Shown piece by piece: positions 45,570 through 54,499 of a stretch of DNA of 64,000 nt (its first letter is position 1; each line of letters opens with the position of its first letter). The notes beneath the pieces were generated by a model. That model searched no databases, was not told the origin of the DNA, and saw only the letters and a list, made by a program, of their open reading frames with translations. The stretch is from assembly GCF_026151205.1 (NCBI RefSeq), contig NC_087082.1, positions 15,223,365 through 15,287,364 of the forward strand, in the 5' to 3' direction. The translations under genes were made by a program, and so were the position numbers. Origin of the DNA: Bolinopsis microptera. Taxonomy: Eukaryota > Ctenophora > Tentaculata > Lobata > Bolinopsidae.

Positions 45570-47444
45570 ATGTCAAATAATCAGAGCTCAGACATTAGTC
45601 TCCACTCTTGTGAGCGCCCTTTAGAACATTTGAACTTTTCATTCCAGTCTGAAAAATCAGAGAACTGTAACAATTGTCTGTCAAAAGACATCAAGATTGA
45701 CTTTTTAGAAAAAAAGTTGTCTTTATTGAATGAAATTATCAGAACTAGTGATCTCATTGCTCAGTACAATGATAGTCTCATATCAGATCAAACTCAAATA
45801 CAAGAACAGAGTTTTAAGTGTGAAAATTTGCTGCCAAACTTATCAGAGGAGATTGAATGTGAGATCATAACCATTACCCCTCAGTCACACGTTGTTATCA
45901 ATCAAGTAGAAGCGTTTGATGTAGATGACATTGTTGTGGAAGATGTTGTATCGGACAGTTTGTTTGTTGACAACGATGTCGTGGACAAGGTTGTTCCACA
46001 GGAGGTTGTTGGAAACGAGATTGTTATCAGTGAGATTGTTGTTAACGAGGTTATGGCAGACGAGGATGATGTGTCTGATCTCCCTGTATCTACTGCTACT
46101 GGTGAATCACGGATCAACACCCCTAAGCCCAGAGACAAATATCCAAACTTGGTCCCTGCCCCTGTCTACGATCCTATAACACCGGGGCCAATGAATATAT
46201 CTGTAACTTGTTCCCCATCACCAGTGAAACCAGTTACCCTACTAGATGATGGTCCATTCTCTAAATTTTCACTTGATCTATTAATGGAAGAACTTGAGTT
46301 CAGTCACGGTTTTAAAAACAGGAAATCGGTTTATTTTGGTGACTTTCCCTATGAGTATTCAGGTGCAACACATGACCCAAAAAGTGTACACAATGATTCC
46401 TACCTTGCTAAACTCAGCTCCTACATTAATGTGATATTACCCAATTTCAGACACAATAGTATTCTCGTCAATCTATATGAAACTGGAGCAGAGTTCATGC
46501 CAGCTCATAGCGATTCTGAATCATGTATTGTAGAACACTCTGATATTGTAACCATTTCACTTGGTGCGACGAGAACACTGCAAATTAGATCAAACGGCAG
46601 CAATGAAGTTGTGGGCTCTGTGCAGCTTCAGCATGGAGATGTCTTCATCATGTCCAAATTGTCTCAGGCTGACTTTCAACATGAGATACTGCCAGACGAA
46701 ATGTGTGATGAACCCCGGATCAGCATCACCCTAAGACTGATGAAGCCCCCTAGGATCACTCAGTCAACTGAGTTTGGTCTGCGTTCACCGCCCCCACCCA
46801 TCCCTCATTCAGGACACAAACTGACAGACTCTTCTTCACCTGCACTCTCAGTTTGCAAACAGTCAGCTAAAGCTTCACAAAAGTCTGTCCTATTCATAAG
46901 CAGCTCTATGTTCAGGTTTCTTGATGCGGACAAGTTATCATCGTCCACTGTTAGTGCTAGTAAACTGTTTTATCCTGGGGCTGATGCCAAAGTAATGTTA
47001 AATAAACTAAAAACTGACCTACACTCTGTTCCATCCCCATCTATTATTTATATTATGACAGGAACTAATAATGTGAACACAGTCTATTTTGGCTCAAAGT
47101 CACTGAAGGATGCAGCGGGTGACATTAGTAATCTCTTAAATTATCTCAAGTCAGTGTATCCGAATGCAGCAATTAATGTTCTCAATATTCTTCCCAGGAG
47201 TACAAAAGGCCGCAATGATGTTGTGGCAGAGCTGAATAAGGTTATTCAGGATATGTGTAGCAAAGATTCTTGTTTTAATTACATTAGCACCCATAATTTA
47301 TTTAACTATAATAGAAGTGGATTCAGGAAAGAATTTTATTTTGCCAGACCATCTGCAAAAATATCTGATAACTGTCACCTCAATACAAGCGGTGTTATTC
47401 GACTTGCTAAATTTCTGAAGTATTGGGCCCATAAGCAAGTTTGA
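45570..47444 (+). CDS. LINE-D ORF1: AlkB-like 2OG-Fe(II) oxygenase + SGNH esterase
   Basis: 624 residues from ATG. The N-terminal quarter is a probable coiled coil (about 45-70) and an acidic, Val/Asp-rich low-complexity region (about 120-165). Residues about 230-395 resemble AlkB: YFGDFPYEYSG, then HSD (His about 312, Asp 314), GD turn, distal His in FQHEI (about 369) and RISITLR (about 383-390), the expected H-x-D...H...R-x5-R iron and 2-oxoglutarate ligands. Residues about 435-620 are an SGNH-hydrolase fold with SSS at the nucleophile, GTNN, and DNCH at the end. No PHD finger is present, unlike LINE-C. The oxygenase may repair or demethylate element RNA, by analogy with AlkB domains of some RNA viruses; this is inference. 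Confidence 0.85.
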   Translation: MSNNQSSDISLHSCERPLEHLNFSFQSEKSENCNNCLSKDIKIDFLEKKLSLLNEIIRTSDLIAQYNDSLISDQTQIQEQSFKCENLLPNLSEEIECEIITITPQSHVVINQVEAFDVDDIVVEDVVSDSLFVDNDVVDKVVPQEVVGNEIVISEIVVNEVMADEDDVSDLPVSTATGESRINTPKPRDKYPNLVPAPVYDPITPGPMNISVTCSPSPVKPVTLLDDGPFSKFSLDLLMEELEFSHGFKNRKSVYFGDFPYEYSGATHDPKSVHNDSYLAKLSSYINVILPNFRHNSILVNLYETGAEFMPAHSDSESCIVEHSDIVTISLGATRTLQIRSNGSNEVVGSVQLQHGDVFIMSKLSQADFQHEILPDEMCDEPRISITLRLMKPPRITQSTEFGLRSPPPPIPHSGHKLTDSSSPALSVCKQSAKASQKSVLFISSSMFRFLDADKLSSSTVSASKLFYPGADAKVMLNKLKTDLHSVPSPSIIYIMTGTNNVNTVYFGSKSLKDAAGDISNLLNYLKSVYPNAAINVLNILPRSTKGRNDVVAELNKVIQDMCSKDSCFNYISTHNLFNYNRSGFRKEFYFARPSAKISDNCHLNTSGVIRLAKFLKYWAHKQV

Positions 47445-47602
47445 ATTTTCAGAAAGATTGTTACCATTTATTTCATCTAGATAAGGGATAATTACACATT
47501 GTTCCTCATGTTTATTGAAGTTTTAGAAAGTTTTTTATTATCTCATAAAGATTTGCCAGTTCTGCAATTTATCTTATTCTGACAAGTTTATAGCAGCATA
47601 AA

Positions 47603-50600
47603 TTGGAAAAATTTTCATGCTCTCACAGCAGTTCTTGCATTAACCCGTGCATTAGTAAAATCACAGTTTCATACCATGCCAAAAAGCTTGCAGTGGGACA
47701 TTGCAACATGCAGGGAGGACTAACAGGTATGCCAAAATGTCTTGAAATCCAAGATCTAATCTGGAAAGAGAAATTAGATGTTTTATGCCTGAATGAAACA
47801 AATCTTAAGTCGGATATTGACTCAGCCAGTCTAAACCTACCCAAGAATTTTACTTTTATCCGCAAAGACCGTCCTAACGACAATGGTCATGGGGGATGTG
47901 GCATTCTCATCAGTGAGCACATAAAGTTTAAAATGATTCAACTAAACTTAGTTTTGCAATATGACCAAATCGAGGCTATTTGGATCCATCTTACAGATTG
48001 CAATATTTTCATCTGCTGTTTCTACAGATCTGAGTTGTTTAGTCCTCTTGACAAATTTTTAGATTATATGACAGACTGCATGATGAGTATAGGAAGTAAG
48101 AATGTTATTTGGCTGGGCGATGTAAATGTAGACCAAAACAACATCAGCAGTATGAACTATAAGAAATTAGACATTACAATGAAAATGTTTGGAATGGTAC
48201 AGGTAGTTCAGGATATTACCCGCATTGCTAAACTAGGAAACAGAATCACAAAGACCACAATCGATGTTGTCATAACAAACACTTACTCCAAGTTTCTTGA
48301 CTGCAAAGTCCTTGATGATTGTATAGGAGATCATCAGGTCGTAAAGTTCATTGTCGATTTCAATGTGCATAAGGCCTCAAAATTCAAGAAGTTACTAATA
48401 AGAGATCACAGCAAAATGAATGTTACTGCTCTTAAAGAATTTTTGGAAACTTGTGATTATAGACCAATAATAGATTCAACTAGTCTGAATGATGCAGTTG
48501 ATGGTTTAAACGAACATATTGATCACTACTATGATCACTTCTGTCCAATTAAACAAATTAAGTGCCATAGTGATTACATCCATAAGCCATCTCCAGAATT
48601 TTTAGAAAGTAAGAAATTGAAAGGGAAACTTTACCGTAAATTTTTAACACACAACAAGAACAGACGTATACATCCAAATGGTCTTATACACTGTAATAAA
48701 TGTGACTCATTATGGATGGCATATAAACGGCAGAGAAACTATTCAACCTATTTGTCTAGAATTAATAGGAAGACTAACTTAGCAACAGAACTGAAAGCCA
48801 AGTGTGCCATGAATGATCTAAAGGGTGTATGGAAAACGATAAAGACAGCATCAAATCTGCCTGTTAAAGCTAACAATATCAATAACAATCTTGATGCTGA
48901 AACCACCAATAAATATTTTGCTGAAATAGGTCCAAAGATCCAAGCAGAAGTGCAGCTGGAAAATGAAAATGAATTTCTATCTTATCTACAAAATGAGCAG
49001 ATTGACAACGAGACCAGCTTGAATAGCTTTACTGAAATAACTGAGTCCAATATCTTAGACTATGTGGCAAGTATCCCTTGTAGCAAATCCACTAATGATC
49101 ATATACCATTGAGAGTGTTTAGACAAATTTTACCTGCATTTATTGCTCCATTAACACATCTTGTAAATTTGAGTTTATCCAGTGGCATCATGCCAAACAG
49201 CTGCAAGGTTGCAAAAGTCACCCCAATCCATAAGGATGGTGATACTGAGAATCCTAGTAATTATCGACCAATCTCAATTTTACCGATTCTTGGAAAGTGC
49301 ATCGAATTCTGTGTGAACTCCCAACTGACTCAATATCTTGATGAAAAGGGAATACTTTCAGAGCATCAATATGGTTTCCGTAAAGATCACTCTACAACTT
49401 ATCTCATGTTAGATCTGTTTGATCGTATATTTACTGCTAAGAACAGTGCCAAGCATCCTGCAATTATCTTCCTGGACATCAGAAAGGCATTTGATACTGT
49501 TAACCATGATATTCTCATTCAAAAGCTGAAGCATTATGGAATAAAAGATACTGCATTGAGCTGGTTTAGGAGCTTCCTCACAGATAGATTACAGCAAACT
49601 AGAGTTGGGAGTAGGATAAGCAGTTTACATTCATTGAACTCTGGAGTGCCTCAAGGAAGTATATTAGGACCAATTCTATTCAGCATTTTTATCAATGACC
49701 TGCCTAATGCATGCCTATTTTCTAAACCTTATCTATTTGCTGATGACGGTGCATTATATTTTGACAATATATCTAGAGGAAACTATGGTAACATCAAACA
49801 AGAGTTGAAATTAGTTATCAGATGGCTTCAGGCTAATAAACTATCCCTGAATAATGAAAAAACAAAACTAATGATCCTTGACTCTAAGCCTAACCTTGAT
49901 GCCATCCTTGTTGAAATTTGTGATGACCTTACTTTGGTAATCTGTGAAACTAAATCCCATAAGTACCTTGGACTTATAGTTGACAGCAGATTGACATTTA
50001 ATGAACATATTGATAACATTAAGAAAAAGATATCCAAAAGAATTGGTGCTATGTATAGATCAAAAAAACTTCTCCCTCTTAAGTTCAGGAAGATGTTTGC
50101 TAATGCACTTATGTTGCCACATTTTGACTACTTAGACACCATCTGGTCAAGAACATATAAAAAACGACTAGGAGAGTTAGATATCATGTACAAAAAGGTT
50201 GCTAAAATAGCCCTAGATGTAAACATCAGAGAGAGGTCGGTTAATGTATACAAAAATATGGGATGGCTTCCTCTCCATTTGAGACGACAGGTTCATCTTA
50301 GCTCATATATGTACCGTATAATCAATGAAACATGTCCAAAGCATTTTATCGGGAAATTCTCGTATATTTCTGGTGGATCACGTGAGGCAGAAAACTGCAA
50401 TCTTTATACTCCTAAATCAAGATCTCACAAGGAGTTTAACTATCTAGGAACTAAGGCCTGGAACATATTACCAAAGTCCCTTAGAGAGTGTGACGACGTT
50501 AAGAAATTTTCTAAGTTATACAAAGAAACTCTTATGAATATGGTGCTAACTGATGAGAATTACCAAGGGGATAACTCTTACGATAAATTCATGATCCCAC

Positions 50601-50623
50601 CCAACACTAGCCAATGTATCTAG
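47603..50623 (+). CDS. LINE-D ORF2: endonuclease + reverse transcriptase
   Basis: About 1006 residues. No ATG precedes the endonuclease: the frame opens at 47594 and the first AUG codes the Met of HCNMQGG inside the domain, so translation likely starts at a non-AUG codon or by reinitiation. Endonuclease motifs: LNETNL, WLGDVNVD, IDVVITN, GDHQ. Reverse transcriptase motifs: NYRPISILP (about 555), LDIRKAFDTVNH (about 622), [16 protein letters not shown] (about 711). The thumb and tail are complete. No stop or frameshift, consistent with a recently active copy. Confidence 0.9.
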   Translation: MEKFSCSHSSSCINPCISKITVSYHAKKLAVGHCNMQGGLTGMPKCLEIQDLIWKEKLDVLCLNETNLKSDIDSASLNLPKNFTFIRKDRPNDNGHGGCGILISEHIKFKMIQLNLVLQYDQIEAIWIHLTDCNIFICCFYRSELFSPLDKFLDYMTDCMMSIGSKNVIWLGDVNVDQNNISSMNYKKLDITMKMFGMVQVVQDITRIAKLGNRITKTTIDVVITNTYSKFLDCKVLDDCIGDHQVVKFIVDFNVHKASKFKKLLIRDHSKMNVTALKEFLETCDYRPIIDSTSLNDAVDGLNEHIDHYYDHFCPIKQIKCHSDYIHKPSPEFLESKKLKGKLYRKFLTHNKNRRIHPNGLIHCNKCDSLWMAYKRQRNYSTYLSRINRKTNLATELKAKCAMNDLKGVWKTIKTASNLPVKANNINNNLDAETTNKYFAEIGPKIQAEVQLENENEFLSYLQNEQIDNETSLNSFTEITESNILDYVASIPCSKSTNDHIPLRVFRQILPAFIAPLTHLVNLSLSSGIMPNSCKVAKVTPIHKDGDTENPSNYRPISILPILGKCIEFCVNSQLTQYLDEKGILSEHQYGFRKDHSTTYLMLDLFDRIFTAKNSAKHPAIIFLDIRKAFDTVNHDILIQKLKHYGIKDTALSWFRSFLTDRLQQTRVGSRISSLHSLNSGVPQGSILGPILFSIFINDLPNACLFSKPYLFADDGALYFDNISRGNYGNIKQELKLVIRWLQANKLSLNNEKTKLMILDSKPNLDAILVEICDDLTLVICETKSHKYLGLIVDSRLTFNEHIDNIKKKISKRIGAMYRSKKLLPLKFRKMFANALMLPHFDYLDTIWSRTYKKRLGELDIMYKKVAKIALDVNIRERSVNVYKNMGWLPLHLRRQVHLSSYMYRIINETCPKHFIGKFSYISGGSREAENCNLYTPKSRSHKEFNYLGTKAWNILPKSLRECDDVKKFSKLYKETLMNMVLTDENYQGDNSYDKFMIPPNTSQCI

Positions 50624-50892
50624 GCAGTTATGTTATTTCGGTTAAGTTATCTCAGTACATAAGTGAATCCAATCTATCCCCTGCAATCAAAGTATTTCCA
50701 TGCCTATTAAGCTATTACAGGAAATTAGGAACATCAGTGGAAAGGTGCACTGTCAATCATTATTGCTCCATACCTCCAGTCCTCCTGTTATGTGCAATTC
50801 TCACTGCTATGTATGCTCCTCATTTGTATCAATTATATTGATGCTACATTGTTATTGAATATGAAATAATTTTCAACCGTATTAATTTTTTA

Positions 50893-51016
50893 ACTTATTG
50901 TAAATAGCAAGTTTGACAAAGGGATTACGTTTATTTTACCCGGAGTTCGTTTAAGTTTAGTATTGTAAATAGTTAATTTGACGAAGGGAATACGTCTATT
51001 TTACCCTGAGTTATGT
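50893..51016 (+). repeat. Tandem ~61-bp repeat in LINE-D 3' UTR
   Basis: Two diverged copies of ATTGTAAATAG...TTTGAC.AAGGG.TTACG...TATTTTACCC..GAGTT. Could be a structural signal recognised by the element's own reverse transcriptase. Confidence 0.7.
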
Positions 51017-52728
51017 TTTAGTTCAATCTTGACACAATTTTAAAATTATAATTTAATTATTTTATATATATGTATTGTCCATAACTAGGGTGGCCTGCTA
51101 ACAGAACCATGATCTGCCTTGATTCATCCTTCAGCACAGAGAAAAGCTCCTTTTTTTATACATTATGATTACAGAGGATCTGATATTTAGATATATATTG
51201 CTGTGCTGTAAAAATTGACTTTATTTATTTATTTATTTACCAAACAGCTGTTAACCTGAGGTTGGTCACCTGAACAAAACTCACTGTTGATTCTGTCGAT
51301 GAGTTTTCTCAAGGGTGGTGGTATTGCCTTTGGTGTCTTGGACGACTTAGATCCAGGATAATCGTACCGTTCCCCATATGATAGGCAGGAGCGTTCGTTT
51401 TCAATTTTGAAGTCTGTGCTGCTCAAATCAAATAGGTCAACTAGTTCTTCCGCAGTCTTCTGATCTATAAAATCGTTTTTGAACAGTTCCACAGGTTTCT
51501 GCTCATGATGAGGTGGCTGCAAAAGGACAGGTGGTGCTGGAGGACGAGGATGCTGTGCAGGAGGTAGGTTGGGAGGAATGCAAGGACCAGGGTTATGCAA
51601 TGGCTGTATAGAACTTATAGACTGTTTTAGTTCAGCAATGCCTGCAGCTACAGTGGGCTCATTTGCAGAAAGTGCGGTGAGTTGTTCTGAGATGCTCTTC
51701 AGAAACTGCTCAGATGAGTCTGTAGATGGGGATGATTCAGGGGAAGGTCTAGATGCTAAAAGTTTAAGGTCCCTCTGTAGTTCAGCAATGTTGGTATTTA
51801 TTGATTCTAATGATTTGTCATGGAGCTTTATTTCATTATTTAGGCCATTAAGGGAGTTCTCTTTAAGAAGCAGGTGTTGAAGGTGAACGTCGAACTGGGA
51901 GAGAGTGTCAAGGTTCCTAGAGAACTGTTCGAAGTCAAATTTTTCAAGAGCTGAGCCTGCTGAGCTTGCTGATGCCACAAGTGCACTGACAGTTTCAAGA
52001 TTCTTAACAGCTGTAGATGCTTCAAAATCTGAGTTGGCCTGTTGCAAAGCCCTTGTGTTCCTGCAGCTGTAACAAAATTCGTCTCTCTGTTTCTTCAGTG
52101 TTGATACTGGTGCCACGAAGCAGTATGGGCACAGCCATTCTACCATGGAGTTGATAGCTGACCTCGTTATACCTTTCATAGACAGGCAGTCCACATGCCA
52201 CTCTTGATGACACTTAGAACAGTCAATGAGGTAAACTTTACCGTTAAAAGAGCATTGACATGGACATTTCTTCTTGTCCCTATGTTTCCTGTTTACCTGA
52301 TCTTCATTGTCCACTGTAGATTCGGCTAAAATGTTGCGAGACAAGCTATTAGATGTTTTAGGAGTACCTGAAGTCTTCCTAGAATTTGACGCCATTTTCA
52401 AATCAAATGTAAGTAATACTGACCAAATAGATCCGACTTGGGGTCGGCTCCCGTTAAGTGTTTTGTTTTGGAGGAGATTAGGACTTCAGAGTTGATGACC
52501 CTAGTAAAGTGTAGATGACCCTAATAGAGTGTAGAATGTAGATGACCCTTAGCTTAGTACGCCCCTTCGGGGGAGTTGTAACATACCATTCCTGAACACT
52601 CAAATTATTTGTTATATAGTAGTGTTGAAAGTATTGAAAATTCAATTATTTATTATATATATATTATATATATATATTTCTTTAAGCAATAAACAACTAG
52701 CAAGCTAGGTAAGTCAAAAAGCTACTAA

Positions 52729-53110
52729 AACGCGCAGCGATAAATTGAATTGGACTCGTCGACCGTCTCATGGAATATATCGAAACAAATATTTTACGGC
52801 TATTATCCGTTAACGCGCTAAAATTATCATTATTTAATGCGCGTGCGCGGCGCCACGTATCCATGAGCAGTGTATAGTGTTGCATTGTTGCAAGTGCAAT
52901 ATACGAATATTTAAGTTTTGTAGCGCATTAAATTGTCGCGATGCACTTAATTGACGATGTCAATTCATCGCAGCTCGGCGAGGCACAGTAGCGCATTTCG
53001 TTGATGGAGGTTACTCGTCTAAATTTCTTCAAAGTAACGCGCGCCGCTTTATTCCCGACGGCAAGTGCTACGAATTAGCGCTCGCCGAGCCAGACCATTA
53101 ACAATGGTCA
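52729..53110 (+). repeat. Partial copy of the 6-kb foldback family
   Basis: GGACTCGTCGACSGTC and GAACAAATATTTTAC-type blocks match the 6.72-kb arm, and TCGCAGCTCGGCG, GTTACTCGTCTAAATTTC and GCAAGTGCTACGAA match 6145-6270. GC-rich for this window, with several CGCGC clusters. Confidence 0.6.
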
Positions 53111-53249
53111 ACGCATCTCGCCGATCTATCTGTGAGAAGCCTCATTGAGTGCGCGGCGCGGCACAGTAACGCATCGCGCTACAACGATGCACCACTGGAC
53201 CGCGCCGCGCTAAGCTGCAATTAAGGATTGAGTACATATTATTAAAATT

Positions 53250-53960
53250 ATTCATACATTATATACTGTACTGTTTTCCCAAAAAAGTTTTATTGTTCAT
53301 TTATCTGCAAACCCAAACCGGCCAGTGATTAATATAATATTTATTTAAAATATTTGTAAATTGATTTTTACGGGTACAGTGATATTACTAAAATAGTTGT
53401 TTCAAAACTGTGATTAAGTATATTTAATGATGAGCTCACTAATTCAAAATATTGTGAGAGCTTCCTTGATTGTACACTTAACACCATACACAGACATCAA
53501 ATGTTACATTGTTACAATCGGCAGAGTACAATATATTACGCGGGCAACAGAAATGGTCAATTACATTGCCATGCCACCAATATTATTTGAAATTTCAATA
53601 ATATTTTTACAACGACATTAATTTTGAAAACACTAACTCCACAATAGGGTCAGGGATGAGGTTGTAGGAGACTTATATTATATTAAAGAGGGGTCTCATT
53701 CTTGTTGTTCATCCATCATCTCCTTGCCTCTGTAACCACGTAGAGCAACAAGATTCGTTCTGCGAATCCTATCCTCGTCCTTACCACTTACATGCCTATA
53801 CTAATCTCTCCTAGCATTTTGCAAAACACCAGTTAAGGTGCAATACATGTTGGTTAAAACAGATCCACCAAGCAATTGTTTCCATTGCGTAACCTGGACA
53901 TTTCGTATTGTCTGACTAATTGTAGTTTTTATATTGTGTATAATTTTACGGACAAATGAT
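53250..53960. other. Upstream flank of angel gene, no exon seen
   Basis: AT-rich. A 64-codon ORF at 53427 has no recognisable feature. Any 5' untranslated exon of the angel gene could lie here but is not identifiable. Confidence 0.35.
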
Positions 53961-53968
53961 CCCAGCTA

Positions 53969-54083
53969 GGGGGGACCCCCAACCCACCGCTTCAGCGGGT
54001 AGTTGATGTACCTTTCATAAGTAAAAGCCACTTTGGTCTACTTGCTGTGAGATGTCTCGGTTACATGGGTTGGGGTCTCCCCT
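53969..54083. repeat. Short inverted repeat (~18-bp arms)
   Basis: GGGGACCCCCAACCCAC near 53971 pairs with ATGGGTTGGGGTCTCCCC at 54066-54083 with few mismatches. The enclosed segment has a smaller CCGCTTCAGCGG hairpin. Possibly a small foldback element. Confidence 0.5.
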
Positions 54084-54499
54084 TTTTTTTACTGTCCGAC
54101 TTTCGAAATCAAATCTTTGATGTTGTCATCAGACTGAAAGGCATTTATTGATCCACAACACCATACAGTATTGGACGTACAGTATAGGATCTTATGTGTT
54201 ATCTCGACTTTTTTGTCTGCCCTTCACCATTATCCATCCTATCTGTTTTGACCAACTACCAACATTAACTGTTTGTTTCAATGAGAAAATTGAACCCTAG
54301 ATATTCGATTTCTTCGTATGCAAGCATTAAATAATTGTAATTGTATTTAGCTAGATCGTAAATTGTTTCAGGATCAAGACTAATGTGCATACTCATTAAA
54401 AATAACTATCATTTTTTCATCCTTATATTGTTGTATCCTTTATTTCCTCTGCTTAGATTTCTGTTAAATTATTTGCATACCATATTATCAGATGCTGAT

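Larger units (their letters stand above)
45352..51238 (+). mobile_element. LINE-D, complete non-LTR retrotransposon nested in LINE-C
   Basis: 5887 bp bounded by ACCAAAC at 45345-45351 and 51239-51245. It has a 5' UTR of about 220 bp, ORF1, a 158-bp gap, ORF2, a 0.6-kb 3' UTR and a (TTTA)n tail, the tail type of L2/CR1-like LINEs. Both ORFs are uninterrupted. It lies in opposite orientation to its LINE-C host. Confidence 0.92.
44363..52395 (-). pseudogene. LINE-C ORF1: PHD + coiled coil + AlkB-like oxygenase + SGNH esterase, split by LINE-D
   Basis: Part 1 runs from ATG 52395 to 51239 and part 2 from 45344 to 44363. Counting the 7-bp target duplication once gives 2139 nt, exactly 713 codons including the stop, so the pre-insertion frame was intact. 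Order: PHD-like finger (CPCQC, CSKCHQEWHVDC, CPYC), coiled coil with many Leu/Glu/Asp, proline-rich stretch, AlkB-type oxygenase (HSD about residue 399, distal HH about 455, R-x5-R around 468), SGNH esterase (GDSN, GVND, DFLH). The oxygenase is cut just N-terminal to its HSD. Part 1 alone ends five codons past the break in the (TTTA)n tail of LINE-D. Confidence 0.85.
40885..52560 (-). mobile_element. LINE-C, full-coding CR1/L2-type retrotransposon, interrupted by LINE-D
   Basis: Minus-strand element: a 5' region near 52.4-52.56 kb with three copies of a GTAGATGACCCTA-type unit, ORF1 (52395 to 44363, split), ORF2 (44366 to 41013), and a 3' UTR that probably ends near a (TA)n run at about 40902-40919. 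ORF1 stop and ORF2 start overlap as ATGA, typical of termination-reinitiation. Both ends are estimates; I found no target-site duplication. Excluding LINE-D, the element is about 5.8 kb. Confidence 0.8.
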
